Origin: Psychrobacter luti
Lineage (GTDB): Bacteria; Pseudomonadota; Gammaproteobacteria; Pseudomonadales; Moraxellaceae
Assembly: GCF_014192115.1 (NCBI RefSeq)
Contig: NZ_JACHXL010000003.1
Coordinates: 186,001-250,000, forward strand
Direction: 5' to 3'
DNA: 64,000 bases
The notes beneath the pieces were generated by a model, which was given only the letters and a program-made list of their open reading frames with translations, was not told the origin of the DNA and searched no databases. Below are positions 18,814 to 27,416 of this stretch, piece after piece. The position numbers and the translations under genes were made by a program. Every line of letters begins with the position of its first letter. Positions within the stretch are counted from its first letter, which is position 1.

Positions 18814-19872
18814 CTAAAAGCGCTCATCTAAAGTCTCCAGAGTATAATTTAGCGCTTCAAAGCAAATATCGGTATTAAAGCCGCGATATTGTAAAAACCG
18901 TAGCTGGCGTGCTTTGTCTTTTTGTTCAGTCGGTATATCATCGCCGTATTTTTTGGTGCGTGCGCTGACTGCCAGTTTTAGCCAGTCAATGCCTTCAACT
19001 AAATTATCGGCGCTGTCATCTATAAACTCGCTAAATTCTTCTGATTCGGCATTCGCCATATCAATAAGCTCATCGATATTACCGGGCATAGCAATTTTTT
19101 TACGATAAAACTCCTGCTTGATACGCCCGCGTCCGCGCCCTTTGCGGATATTTTCACGTATAAGCATAAGAGTAGTGCGGTAATCGCTTTGATAACCTTT
19201 TTCTTCAAACTCATCGAGAAGGGCATCGATTTTGTCTGGGTCTTGCTCTTTATCAAGCAGCTTTTGCTTAAGCTCAGCCTTACCGTATTCACGGCGTGAT
19301 AAATAATAAAATGCTAACCAACGTAAGCGGCTTTCCGCTTTGATAGCGTCAATTTCCGCTTGTTTCTGTTCAGGAGTGCGTAAATACGCTTTGAGCGCAG
19401 AAGGTAGGTTGTCGAGGTCTGCTTGATGGCTTTCAGCAAACTCTTTTTGATGCTTGTCACTGTTTATAGGATTGTCATGAACGTTATTCTTAACTTCAGC
19501 GAGCATCTGCTTAATACTTTGAGCTTCTGGAGGCTGATAAGCAGGCACATCACTAAGCTCAGGGATAAAGTTAACCGCAGGATGAAAACGCTTTTTACGT
19601 TTCTTGGATTTAGAAGGATTTTTGTTAGTAGAAGAGTGAGCGTCAACTGGTTCTACCTCAAAGCCATAGTCATCAGATAACGAATAATCTTCACTAGAGT
19701 AGGTTGAATGCTTGCGCGTCTTAGCTATTTTTTTAGGCTTATCTTGATAGGAATGCTGAGAATGTTTGACAGATTCAGAAGATTTGATAGGTTTTTTTGC
19801 TTTGATGTTAGGGCTACTCGCTGAATCGGCGTCCGATTCAGCGAGTATTTCAGCTAAGGTTTTAATTTTCAT
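18814..19872 (-). CDS. recX: RecA regulator RecX with long N-terminal extension
   Basis: RecX caps RecA filaments and inhibits recombinase and coprotease activity. The RecX body occupies only the C-terminal half, from about residue 185: RLRWLAFYYLSRREYGKAEL, LLDEFEEKGYQSDYR and LRFLQYRGFNTDICFEAL. The first 180 residues are Ser/Lys-rich and probably disordered, against a family norm of about 150-200 residues in all. It lies 40 bases downstream of recA on the same strand. A perfect 14-bp hairpin falls in codons 9-19 (19816-19846), which could limit its expression. Confidence 0.92.
   Translation of the reverse strand: MKIKTLAEILAESDADSASSPNIKAKKPIKSSESVKHSQHSYQDKPKKIAKTRKHSTYSSEDYSLSDDYGFEVEPVDAHSSTNKNPSKSKKRKKRFHPAVNFIPELSDVPAYQPPEAQSIKQMLAEVKNNVHDNPINSDKHQKEFAESHQADLDNLPSALKAYLRTPEQKQAEIDAIKAESRLRWLAFYYLSRREYGKAELKQKLLDKEQDPDKIDALLDEFEEKGYQSDYRTTLMLIRENIRKGRGRGRIKQEFYRKKIAMPGNIDELIDMANAESEEFSEFIDDSADNLVEGIDWLKLAVSARTKKYGDDIPTEQKDKARQLRFLQYRGFNTDICFEALNYTLETLDERF
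19816..19846 (-). promoter_or_regulatory. Perfect 14-bp hairpin inside the recX 5' coding region
   Basis: ACTCGCTGAATCGG (19816-19829) and CCGATTCAGCGAGT (19833-19846) are exact complements around a three-base loop. In the recA-recX mRNA this would form about 26-56 bases into recX. No T-run follows, so it is not a classical terminator. In E. coli a hairpin terminator between recA and recX keeps RecX low; a similar effect here is an inference. Confidence 0.6.
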
Positions 19873-19912
19873 AACAAGTCATGATCATTGATAACGGTGA
19901 ATAAGTAAGCCG

Positions 19913-20971
19913 CTACTGTACAGGTTCAGAAGCCAGCTCTTCATTGGCTTCGTTAATATCTGTGGCTTTAGCGGTCTTTTTCGACCCAAGCTTTTCCTCA
20001 CGGATTTTGGCTTCGATTTCCTGTGCAATCGCAGGGTTTTCTTTTAAGAACAGCACAGAATTGGCTTTACCTTGACCGATTTTTTCATCGCCATAGCTAT
20101 ACCAAGAGCCAGCTTTGCCCACTGCACCAATCTCAACACCCAAGTCAATCACTTCTGCTAAATGGTTGGTACCTTCGCCATAAGTAATTTCAAATTCAGC
20201 CTGACGGAAAGGTGGTGCCATCTTGTTTTTGATGACTTTAACACGGGTTTGGTTACCGATGATTTCATCACCGTTTTTAACCGCACCGATACGGCGGATA
20301 TCCATACGTACCGAGGCGTAGAACTTAAGCGCGTTACCACCAGTTGTGGTCTCAGGGCTACCGAACATCACACCAATTTTCATACGAATTTGGTTAATAA
20401 ACACCACCATACAATTTGAGCGTTTGGCGTTACCGGTAATTTTACGTAGCGCTTGGCTCATTAGACGTGCTTGCAGACCCATGTGTGAGTCGCCCATCTC
20501 GCCTTCAATCTCCGCGCGCGGCGTCAACGCAGCCACGGAATCAATGACAATCATATCAACCGCCCCAGAACGCACTAGCATGTCGGTGATTTCAAGCGCT
20601 TGCTCACCATTATCAGGCTGAGAGAGCAGTAGGTCATCAGTATTGACGCCAAGCTTGCGCGCATAAACTGGATCTAGTGCATGCTCAGCATCGATGAAGG
20701 CGCAGACACCGCCTTGCTTTTGGCATTCTGCAATTGCTTGCAAGGTCATGGTAGTTTTACCCGAGCTTTCTGGACCGTAAATCTCAACGATACGGCCTTT
20801 TGGTAAACCGCCAATGCCAAGCGCAATATCTAGACCCAATGAGCCTGTTGATACTACATCTACGTCCATAATGGCTGAGTCATCGCCTAGGTGCATGATG
20901 GTATTTTTACCAAACTGCTTTTCGATTTGACCAAGGGCTGCTTTGAGGGCTTTGGCTTTATTTTCGTCCAT
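19913..20971 (-). CDS. recA: Recombinase RecA
   Basis: DNA-dependent ATPase for strand exchange and the SOS coprotease. The 352 residues include Walker [13 protein letters not shown] (about 66), Walker [11 protein letters not shown] (about 140), the L1/L2 DNA-binding loops ([20 protein letters not shown] and [20 protein letters not shown]) and the C-terminal acidic tail. It is followed by recX 40 bases on. Upstream is a 1.06-kb non-coding region with an inverted repeat (21124-21144) and DnaA boxes. No E. coli-type LexA box with both CTGT and ACAG at the right spacing was found. Confidence 0.98.
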   Translation of the reverse strand: MDENKAKALKAALGQIEKQFGKNTIMHLGDDSAIMDVDVVSTGSLGLDIALGIGGLPKGRIVEIYGPESSGKTTMTLQAIAECQKQGGVCAFIDAEHALDPVYARKLGVNTDDLLLSQPDNGEQALEITDMLVRSGAVDMIVIDSVAALTPRAEIEGEMGDSHMGLQARLMSQALRKITGNAKRSNCMVVFINQIRMKIGVMFGSPETTTGGNALKFYASVRMDIRRIGAVKNGDEIIGNQTRVKVIKNKMAPPFRQAEFEITYGEGTNHLAEVIDLGVEIGAVGKAGSWYSYGDEKIGQGKANSVLFLKENPAIAQEIEAKIREEKLGSKKTAKATDINEANEELASEPVQ

Positions 20972-21123
20972 ATAGGACTCCTTGTTATTAATAATAAGTG
21001 TGCTGATTATTTAGAACTGCTCGTCACAAACCACTTGCTCAATGGGGTAGCTTACAGGCTCAGTCGTCAGTAAGAGATGTTTTCAAGCAAAGTTGAAGTG
21101 GCTACAAATATTAGGTTTCAGAC

Positions 21124-21144
21124 GGTGATATCGAATATATCACC
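21124..21144. promoter_or_regulatory. Perfect inverted repeat upstream of recA
   Basis: GGTGATAT (21124-21131), a five-base spacer and ATATCACC (21137-21144), centred about 163 bases upstream of the recA start. The dyad has the size of a dimeric repressor site. No T-run follows on either strand. It does not match the E. coli LexA box. Confidence 0.45.
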
Positions 21145-21457
21145 CTACTATACAGTAAAATTCAATAATGAGAAAAGCAAAAAAAAGTTCATAAATTTTG
21201 CTAGTAAGTAAGCATGATAATAGCAGTGAGCTCAGTTAACACGTGATTTTCACATATTTTTTAAGCTAATCTGTTTTATATCACTGTTGATTAGATAAGG
21301 CAATTATAACAAAATCCAAGGCCAATATTGAGGGTGCTAAGAGGCTAAACGACAGTGAGTGTCGTATGATGTTCTATTCGAATATTTATAAAACAGGCTT
21401 ATTTTAACTTTCAGTTTCGAACTTGATGATAGGGTCATTTGTCAATATATTTATGAG

Positions 21458-21686
21458 TTGTCCACAATAAAAAAGGTGTTTTTATTGAGTGCTTGTGAAA
21501 CATCCATAACGGTTAAATTTATTTTAAAAATTTTAAAAATATATTACTTTGCTTTCAAATTTTGTCTAAGTAGTTGATTTTAAATGTTTTAAAAATTGTA
21601 CAAAAAATGAACGATTTTACCTAACCCTTTAAGCTGCCTAGGGAAATACTTGTCAAGTGGCGACTTATACACAGGGTTATCCACAG
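21458..21686 (+). promoter_or_regulatory. DnaA-box cluster beside an AT-rich tract
   Basis: TTATACACA (21665-21673) and TTATCCACA (21678-21686) both match the DnaA-box consensus TTATNCACA exactly, in the same orientation with starts 13 bases apart. TTGTCCACA at 21458-21466 differs by one base. Between them, 21510-21610 is almost entirely A and T, with runs of T4A5-type steps. This resembles the layout of an origin or of a DnaA-titration/reactivation site. It lies in the 1.06-kb gene-free gap (20972-22033) between recA and trmB, not next to dnaA. Confidence 0.5.
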
Positions 21687-21960
21687 CTTATGGGGAGAAC
21701 TCACGAAGCCCTTATGCTATCAATGTTTGCGCAGATATGAAATATTGCATGCAAGCCAAATATAGGCTATTTCTGTTTTTGCAACTTTAAATTTAGTCAT
21801 AAAATTGCTGTCTAATGCCTATGTTTCACATATTGCTAGCGGGTATCTAGTGGATATAGAGCACGCATTTAAAGGCTTTAACGATTTAAAAGTAGCTAGC
21901 ACAACGCGCGACGCCTTATATATCAACAGATAAAGTAGGGCAGGAGAGATATTCAGCCAC

Positions 21961-21997
21961 AAAAAAACGGCTAAGTACTTTTTCAGTATCTTAGCCG
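21961..21997 (-). terminator. Terminator after trmB
   Basis: On the minus strand CGGCTAAG pairs with CTTAGCCG and is followed by seven T. It lies 37 bases beyond the trmB stop. Confidence 0.9.
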
Positions 21998-22033
21998 CTA
22001 TAGGGCAATATCGCTAGGGTAGTGCTATCGAGA

Positions 22034-22906
22034 TTAGTCTTTGATATAGATTAAATCCCAAACACCATGTCCGCGCTCTAAACCGCGGCGCTCAAACTTG
22101 GTCATTGGACGAAAGTCAGGACGGTCGGTGAAATTACCGGCGCCTGCTTGATTGGTCAGCCCTACAAAACCATCCAACACTTCAACCATCCAAAAGGCAT
22201 AATGCTCCCAGTCAGTCGCCGTATGGAACCAGCCGCCTTGCTTTAAGCTGCGCGTGACAATCGCCATGCGCTCAGGACTGACAAATCGGCGTTTATAATG
22301 GCGCTTTTTTTGCCATGGGTCAGGGAAGTAAAGCTGGATACGATCAATATGGTTTTCTGGTAGCTGTTTCAGCAATTGAATAGCATCACCGTTAATGATT
22401 TTAACGTTGGTTAAACCTTGCGTACCTGCCATATAAGCGCATTTACCGATACCTGGCTCATGGACTTCGACACCAACGAAATTGCGCGTCGGCTCAGCAG
22501 CGGCCATCTCGATAAATGAATCACCCAAGCCAAAACCAATCTCTACCGTAAGGGGCGCGTCACTGCCGTTAAGGCTATCTGCGAATAACGCGCGCAAATC
22601 GTTAATGCCATCAAGATTGCCATCACCAAAACTGTTATTGGCTAAATAATGCGCAAACTCTGGCGCAGTCAGTGCCAGTTCGGCATTTTTATTCATATGC
22701 GTACGGCGTTTCATAAAGGTATTAACGATACGAATATGTTTGTCCGTTACATGCTCATTCTGGCTGCTAGTATCGGCATCCATGCTAGTTACAGTATCAG
22801 TTATAGCGTGAGTTTCAGGGTTCATAGGGTTAAGGCTATTAGGGTTTTGCTCATCAGTAGTATTAGCACCATTGATGTTGTCATTGATATCAGGATGTTG
22901 ACTCAT
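22034..22906 (-). CDS. trmB: tRNA (guanine-N7)-methyltransferase
   Basis: Makes m7G46 in tRNA. The SAM motif [15 protein letters not shown] (about residue 121), [15 protein letters not shown], and the signature [18 protein letters not shown] (about 193) are all present, with the C-terminal [17 protein letters not shown]. The first 60 residues are Asn/Thr/Asp-rich and have no counterpart in typical members of about 240 residues. An internal Met at about residue 66 (MKRRTHMNK) could be the real start. Followed by its own terminator. Confidence 0.94.
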   Translation of the reverse strand: MSQHPDINDNINGANTTDEQNPNSLNPMNPETHAITDTVTSMDADTSSQNEHVTDKHIRIVNTFMKRRTHMNKNAELALTAPEFAHYLANNSFGDGNLDGINDLRALFADSLNGSDAPLTVEIGFGLGDSFIEMAAAEPTRNFVGVEVHEPGIGKCAYMAGTQGLTNVKIINGDAIQLLKQLPENHIDRIQLYFPDPWQKKRHYKRRFVSPERMAIVTRSLKQGGWFHTATDWEHYAFWMVEVLDGFVGLTNQAGAGNFTDRPDFRPMTKFERRGLERGHGVWDLIYIKD

Positions 22907-23166
22907 AGGATTAACAAGGCTTAATTAGGTGGGTAAAGTTGCTTCATTATAAGTGAAATCGTGACTAGTGTGAACGGACAATCCACTTTTAGTAAGTTTG
23001 CCATATATTCTATGTATCACTACGGTTTCTCTAGGGTATACAAGGCCATAGACGATTTTTCTTTATAAAGATTGCATATATATGGGTTTTCTATAACTGG
23101 CTTTTGGCGTTATCATATAATATATCTTTGATACTGTATTTTTGAGAATCTATAGAGCAGACTGCC

Positions 23167-24096
23167 ATGTTATTTATCGAGACAGATTCGCCGCCCCCTT
23201 TTTATCAAGAACAGCTAACGCCTGAAAAGCGTCAGCAGCTTGATAAATGGTTTATCAGTCAGCGTAGCCAGTCATATTATCTTAAGCGCTTTGAGGCGTT
23301 TGATAAGCAAGGATATCTGTCGCCAAAATGGCATTGGGCCGCATTTTTTGTCACTTTTCCTTGGCTGCTGTATCGTAAGCGTTATATGGATGCGATTGTT
23401 TACAGCGTCGCAGGTTGGTCGTTTATTCAGCTTAATGTAGCGTTGGTGTTAGTAGCGTTTGAATTTGTGGCGATGCCTTATATTACCGATGCTTATCAGA
23501 TGGGCATACGTATCGTTATTGCGGCACTGATATGGCTGTTTTGGTCGGTCATGGTTGCACGCTGGACGGACGCTTATTATTACCGTATGGCAAGGCGTGA
23601 GATTGCTGATTCTATCAATGACTATCCACGCGATGAGGCAGCACAAAAAGCGCATTTAAAAAAAGAAGGTGGGGTTAGCTTATTTGGCTTGGGCTTGGGC
23701 TTTGGGTTTTTTGCCTTTGCTTTAATGGTAATAAAGGTGCAGTTTTTACCCATTGTCGCTAAGCCTAAAGAAAATGAAGTATTGTTTGATGCTTACGATA
23801 CGGCTAAAACTGCGCAAAATCGTGTGGCACTGGCATATCGGAAAACAGGGCAGTGTCCTAGTAATCTTACTTTAGATATGGGCACAAAGCAGGTACATAT
23901 CGATATTGATACCAAAGCCGCGGGCGTGCCAGCAACAGACTGCGCAGTCCTAGCTACCATCCAGAACGTTAAGTTCCCGATTCGCTACTTAAATGAGCAG
24001 ACGCTGGTCTTTTATCATGTGCCCGATAGCGATAATTGGAACTGTATGACCTCATTAAATAAAAGACAGGCGCCTAAAGGTTGTAATGAGAACTAA
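23167..24096 (+). CDS. DUF2628 membrane protein with a pilin-like C-terminal domain
   Basis: A 309-residue protein. Residues 50-140 match the DUF2628 pattern (SPKWHWAAFFVTFPWLLYRK, then two hydrophobic segments), and a further membrane segment lies at about 172-198 (LFGLGLGFGFFAFALMVIKV). The last 110 residues are soluble, with ALAYRKTGQCPSNLTL and a terminal pair of Cys in NWNC...KGC, much like the alpha-beta loop start and the D-region disulfide of type IV pilins. The N-terminal methylated helix of a true pilin is absent. The role is unknown; it stands alone, converging on the antiporter gene 13 bases away. Confidence 0.7.
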   Translation: MLFIETDSPPPFYQEQLTPEKRQQLDKWFISQRSQSYYLKRFEAFDKQGYLSPKWHWAAFFVTFPWLLYRKRYMDAIVYSVAGWSFIQLNVALVLVAFEFVAMPYITDAYQMGIRIVIAALIWLFWSVMVARWTDAYYYRMARREIADSINDYPRDEAAQKAHLKKEGGVSLFGLGLGFGFFAFALMVIKVQFLPIVAKPKENEVLFDAYDTAKTAQNRVALAYRKTGQCPSNLTLDMGTKQVHIDIDTKAAGVPATDCAVLATIQNVKFPIRYLNEQTLVFYHVPDSDNWNCMTSLNKRQAPKGCNEN

Positions 24097-24109
24097 AAGT
24101 TTTTGACAC

Positions 24110-25996
24110 TTAAGGTTTAGAGTCAGTGGCCAGATCATCTTTATCATCCACTGGTATCGCTTGGCTCTTTAAGGCCTCATAAAAATCAGTCAAATCCATT
24201 TTACGGGCTTTATCGATATCCTCATCAAATAAGCTTTCAAGCTCTGCCATCGCTGACTGTGCTGACTCAATCATGCTAGCTTCATCACCATAAATGGCTT
24301 GCTGACGTTCTATCAAATCATCATCATAATCACGGAAAGTCTGTACCGTTTCGCGCGCCTTTTCTGGTGAAATACCGAGTAATTGTAATGATTCGCGCGA
24401 CATATCTAAAGATGATAAATAGGTTTCCCGCCAAATATGACGCACACCGACTTCACGCAGGCGATAATAGTGCTGGCGGTCACGGGCGCGTGCTAAGACA
24501 ATCATATCAGGATAGTTTTTACGCAAATATTGGGCGGTAGTGATAGAACGCTCTAAATCATCGATGGCGAGAATAAAGACGCGCGCTTTTTTAATGCCGG
24601 CAGCGCGTAATATCTCGGGGTTTTTTGGATCGCCATAATAGACTTGGTTACCAAACTTACGCACGAAATCGACGCGATTTGCCGAGCGTTCAATGGCGGT
24701 AAATTCGATATTATGCATACGCAGCACACGACCAATAATCTGACCAACGCGCCCAAAACCGGCAATAATCACCTGATGCTCATGATCAGGAATGGCATCG
24801 TACTCGCGGCTTGGTTTGCTTTTAGCAAATATTGGCTCACCGATTTTTTCTAAGAGTAAAAATGCCAGTGGCGTCAGTGCCATAGAAATGGTGACGATAA
24901 GATTTAAAGTATTGGCAAGCTCAGGACGCAACACATTTTGCGCCGTAGCAACACTAAATAAGACAAAAGCAAACTCACCACCTTGAGCAAGGGTCACGCC
25001 CAATCTAATGCTGGTTGGCCAGCGATTGCCTGATATTTTGGCAATGGCGGTAATAACACCGAATTTAATCACCATCAATGCCATGGCACAGCCGATGATA
25101 AACACAGGCTTTGCTAAGATGAGTTTGACATCGGTAAGCATCCCGACCGACATAAAAAACAGCCCTAGCAGCAGCCCTTTAAAAGGCTCGATACTGGCTT
25201 CTAACTCATGACGATACTCAGAATCCGCCAGCAATACGCCGGTTAAAAAAGCGCCTAATGCCATCGATAGACCGATTTGCCCCATCAAAATAGACACGCC
25301 CATGACGATAAATAAAGCGACTGCGGTTAAGAGTTCTGATGCGCCACTAGATGCCACAAATTTAAAGAAAGGTCGAATGATATAACGGCTGGCAAAGATG
25401 AGTCCGGCGAAGACGGCAAAAACTTTACCAAAATAAATCAAATCGTAGCTCTGTTCGCGCACCCCTGACAAAAACGGAATGACAGCTAATAAAGGGATAA
25501 CGGCAATATCTTGGAATAATAAAATCGTAAAGGCTTCACGGCCGTGGGTACTTGAAAGCTGCTGTTTTTCTGTCAGTATTTGTAGCACAAAAGCAGTCGA
25601 TGATAGGGCCAGACCAAACCCGACGATAAAAGCAGTATCAAGTGGCAAGGCAAAAAACTGATGTAATAGCCACATTAATAGCGTGCCGGTCAGACCGACT
25701 TGTAAACCACCAAGGACGAATATTGAACGCCGTAGCGCCCATAATCGCGAAGGTTGTAGCTCAAGGCCGATAATAAACAACAGCATGACCACGCCAAACT
25801 CAGAAAAGTGTAATAAGCTTTCTGCATCGCCTGCAACATCTAAACCACTGGGGCCTAATATCAATCCTGTGATGAGATAACCTAAAACCGTCGCGATGCC
25901 AAAACGTTTACCAAGGGGTACAAAGAGCAGGGCTGCTCCCAAGAAGATGGTAGCTTGTAACATTAAATTTGGTGAGCCGGCGGCGGCAGCGAGCAT
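24110..25996 (-). CDS. CPA2-family monovalent cation:proton antiporter (KefB/KefC-like) with RCK domain
   Basis: A 628-residue inner-membrane transporter. About 12 hydrophobic segments fill residues 1-385, including the family motif HGREAFTILLFQDIAVIPLL (about 150). A cytosolic RCK_N Rossmann domain follows, with HQVIIAGFGRVGQIIGRVLR near residue 412 and VYYGDPKNPEILRAAG. The arrangement is that of KefB/KefC/YbaL potassium efflux systems, which protect against electrophiles or acidify the cytosol. No KefF/KefG ancillary oxidoreductase lies beside it. KefC versus YbaL assignment is not possible from sight. Confidence 0.9.
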   Translation of the reverse strand: MLAAAAGSPNLMLQATIFLGAALLFVPLGKRFGIATVLGYLITGLILGPSGLDVAGDAESLLHFSEFGVVMLLFIIGLELQPSRLWALRRSIFVLGGLQVGLTGTLLMWLLHQFFALPLDTAFIVGFGLALSSTAFVLQILTEKQQLSSTHGREAFTILLFQDIAVIPLLAVIPFLSGVREQSYDLIYFGKVFAVFAGLIFASRYIIRPFFKFVASSGASELLTAVALFIVMGVSILMGQIGLSMALGAFLTGVLLADSEYRHELEASIEPFKGLLLGLFFMSVGMLTDVKLILAKPVFIIGCAMALMVIKFGVITAIAKISGNRWPTSIRLGVTLAQGGEFAFVLFSVATAQNVLRPELANTLNLIVTISMALTPLAFLLLEKIGEPIFAKSKPSREYDAIPDHEHQVIIAGFGRVGQIIGRVLRMHNIEFTAIERSANRVDFVRKFGNQVYYGDPKNPEILRAAGIKKARVFILAIDDLERSITTAQYLRKNYPDMIVLARARDRQHYYRLREVGVRHIWRETYLSSLDMSRESLQLLGISPEKARETVQTFRDYDDDLIERQQAIYGDEASMIESAQSAMAELESLFDEDIDKARKMDLTDFYEALKSQAIPVDDKDDLATDSKP

Positions 25997-26072
25997 CTGG
26001 AATCCTTAGCAGTAACGATAAAATCAGCAGTACAACGGGGTAGATCAATAATCAAAAAATTTTGAACATCGT

Positions 26073-26777
26073 TTATTTCTTATGGTAAATCTTCCACACG
26101 CCATTATCTGCCAGCGGATTACTATAAGCATCGTTACGGCGCTTACGCGGTGTCTGTCGACTGTCGACGATTTTAAAATCGGGCAGCGCATGAACAATAA
26201 GCCCCGTTCGATAAAAGCGTACGCGCTCAGGCTCTAGCATCTCGCCCTTGCTATCACGGCAAAATACATACGCACGCAAATCAATAAATTCACGATGCGC
26301 CACCAAACGCGCTTCATCATCATTATCAAATACGGCGCTCATAAGCGCAATTTCATCAGCGCTGTAATCGCCACATTTATCAGTAAGCGCACCGACCGAT
26401 CCAAAGCTTTTGGATTCTTTGGCACGGGTCTTGGTTAGATGGAGTCTTTGCACATGGTAGATAAATTGCGGTATCTCAAGGCTGGCTGGTAGCGGCAGAT
26501 AATCAGGCGGTAGGTTGGCCGCCGGATAAAACGCCATCGCACGCTCAAGCAGATTATGCCAACGCTGCTGATAGGCTTGGACTTCGGCTAAATTGCCTTC
26601 ATAAATCGGCATATCACGAATTTGACGCAAAATGTCAGGCGGAAACTGCTCGTCTCGAAAGCTGGCAATATCTTCTTGCAGCGTTGATAACAATGCCTTG
26701 GCATGCTTTTTACCCTCGCTTGAGATAGGGTCATCAATGTAGCTTGGAGCAACGAAAGGAGCGGAGCGTCTCGACAT
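26073..26777 (-). CDS. Conserved-looking protein of unknown function
   Basis: I do not recognise this 234-residue protein. It is charged and soluble, with no signal peptide or membrane segment. The N-terminal half is helical (KKHAKALLSTLQEDIASF, EVQAYQQRWHNLLERAM); the C-terminal half looks mixed and ends with VDSRQTPRKRRNDAYSNPLADNGVWKIYHKK-type basic sequence. Codon use matches the neighbours, supporting a real gene. It lies upstream of the antiporter gene on the same strand with a 76-base gap and may share its transcript. No catalytic motif could be picked out. Confidence 0.65.
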   Translation of the reverse strand: MSRRSAPFVAPSYIDDPISSEGKKHAKALLSTLQEDIASFRDEQFPPDILRQIRDMPIYEGNLAEVQAYQQRWHNLLERAMAFYPAANLPPDYLPLPASLEIPQFIYHVQRLHLTKTRAKESKSFGSVGALTDKCGDYSADEIALMSAVFDNDDEARLVAHREFIDLRAYVFCRDSKGEMLEPERVRFYRTGLIVHALPDFKIVDSRQTPRKRRNDAYSNPLADNGVWKIYHKK

Positions 26778-26978
26778 GGCAAAAGGTCATCAATTGATTA
26801 TGAATAAGGGTTTTAAGCCCTAAGTATACAGAATTTATATGAAAAATATGGCGGCGCGGCCAAATTTTCCATTATTTTTAACATGCTCTTACAATGATAA
26901 AAATCTGCGTGATATAAGCTTATTTGCAATAAAGATTTTTTATTTATCTTTTTTAAGCCACTTTTTAGGAGATTCTTT

Positions 26979-27287
26979 ATGAATCGTCATTTACCTTCTT
27001 CGTTGATTTACGATAATTGGCGTGGCTTATTAAGCATCTTTGGCAAAATAATTTTAGGGATTGTTGGTGTAGGACTGGCGCTGTTATTTGGATTTTGGTT
27101 ATTGCTTGCTTCCAATATGGGACCGGCTTATCTGCCAAACATTCTGGGCGGCGCGCTAGATTTTTGGATTCGCATGATGTTGTTAGGATTGGGATTAGGT
27201 ATTTGGCTAATAACAGCACTTTGGATAATTTGGCTGGTGCTGCGTTATGGCCAGCACTTTATAAAGAGTTACTTTATAAAACGCTAA
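26979..27287 (+). CDS. Small two-helix membrane protein, unknown
   Basis: A 102-residue protein with two clear membrane segments (about 20-45, FGKIILGIVGVGLALLFGFW, and 62-90, MLLGLGLGIWLITALWIIWL) and short basic ends. A strong ribosome-binding site AGGAGA lies nine bases upstream of ATG 26979, which supports translation. No family was recognised. It stands alone between divergent and convergent neighbours. After the stop, AACGTCGC and GCGACGT (27296-27335) can pair, but without a T-run. Confidence 0.65.
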   Translation: MNRHLPSSLIYDNWRGLLSIFGKIILGIVGVGLALLFGFWLLLASNMGPAYLPNILGGALDFWIRMMLLGLGLGIWLITALWIIWLVLRYGQHFIKSYFIKR

Positions 27288-27416
27288 TTGATAAAACGTC
27301 GCTCATAACTGACAACCAGATAGGCGACGTATTAATTGATAATTGCATGAAGGATAGCGTTTTAACATTTGGTTTTAATGTCTAATGATCCATATTTTAT
27401 TATTAATGTCATATGC

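Noticed and set aside
20972-21200. E. coli-type LexA box for recA
   Set aside because: ACTATACAGT near 21155 is only half symmetric and lacks the CTGT-N8-ACAG spacing.
20972-22033. Main chromosomal origin (oriC)
   Set aside because: DnaA boxes and an AT tract are present, but dnaA/dnaN are absent and gene directions around it do not diverge; reported only as a DnaA-box cluster.
27017-27385. 122-codon plus-strand frame overlapping the small membrane protein gene at 26979
   Set aside because: The alternative frame has the strong AGGAGA site and a clean two-helix profile; this one does not.
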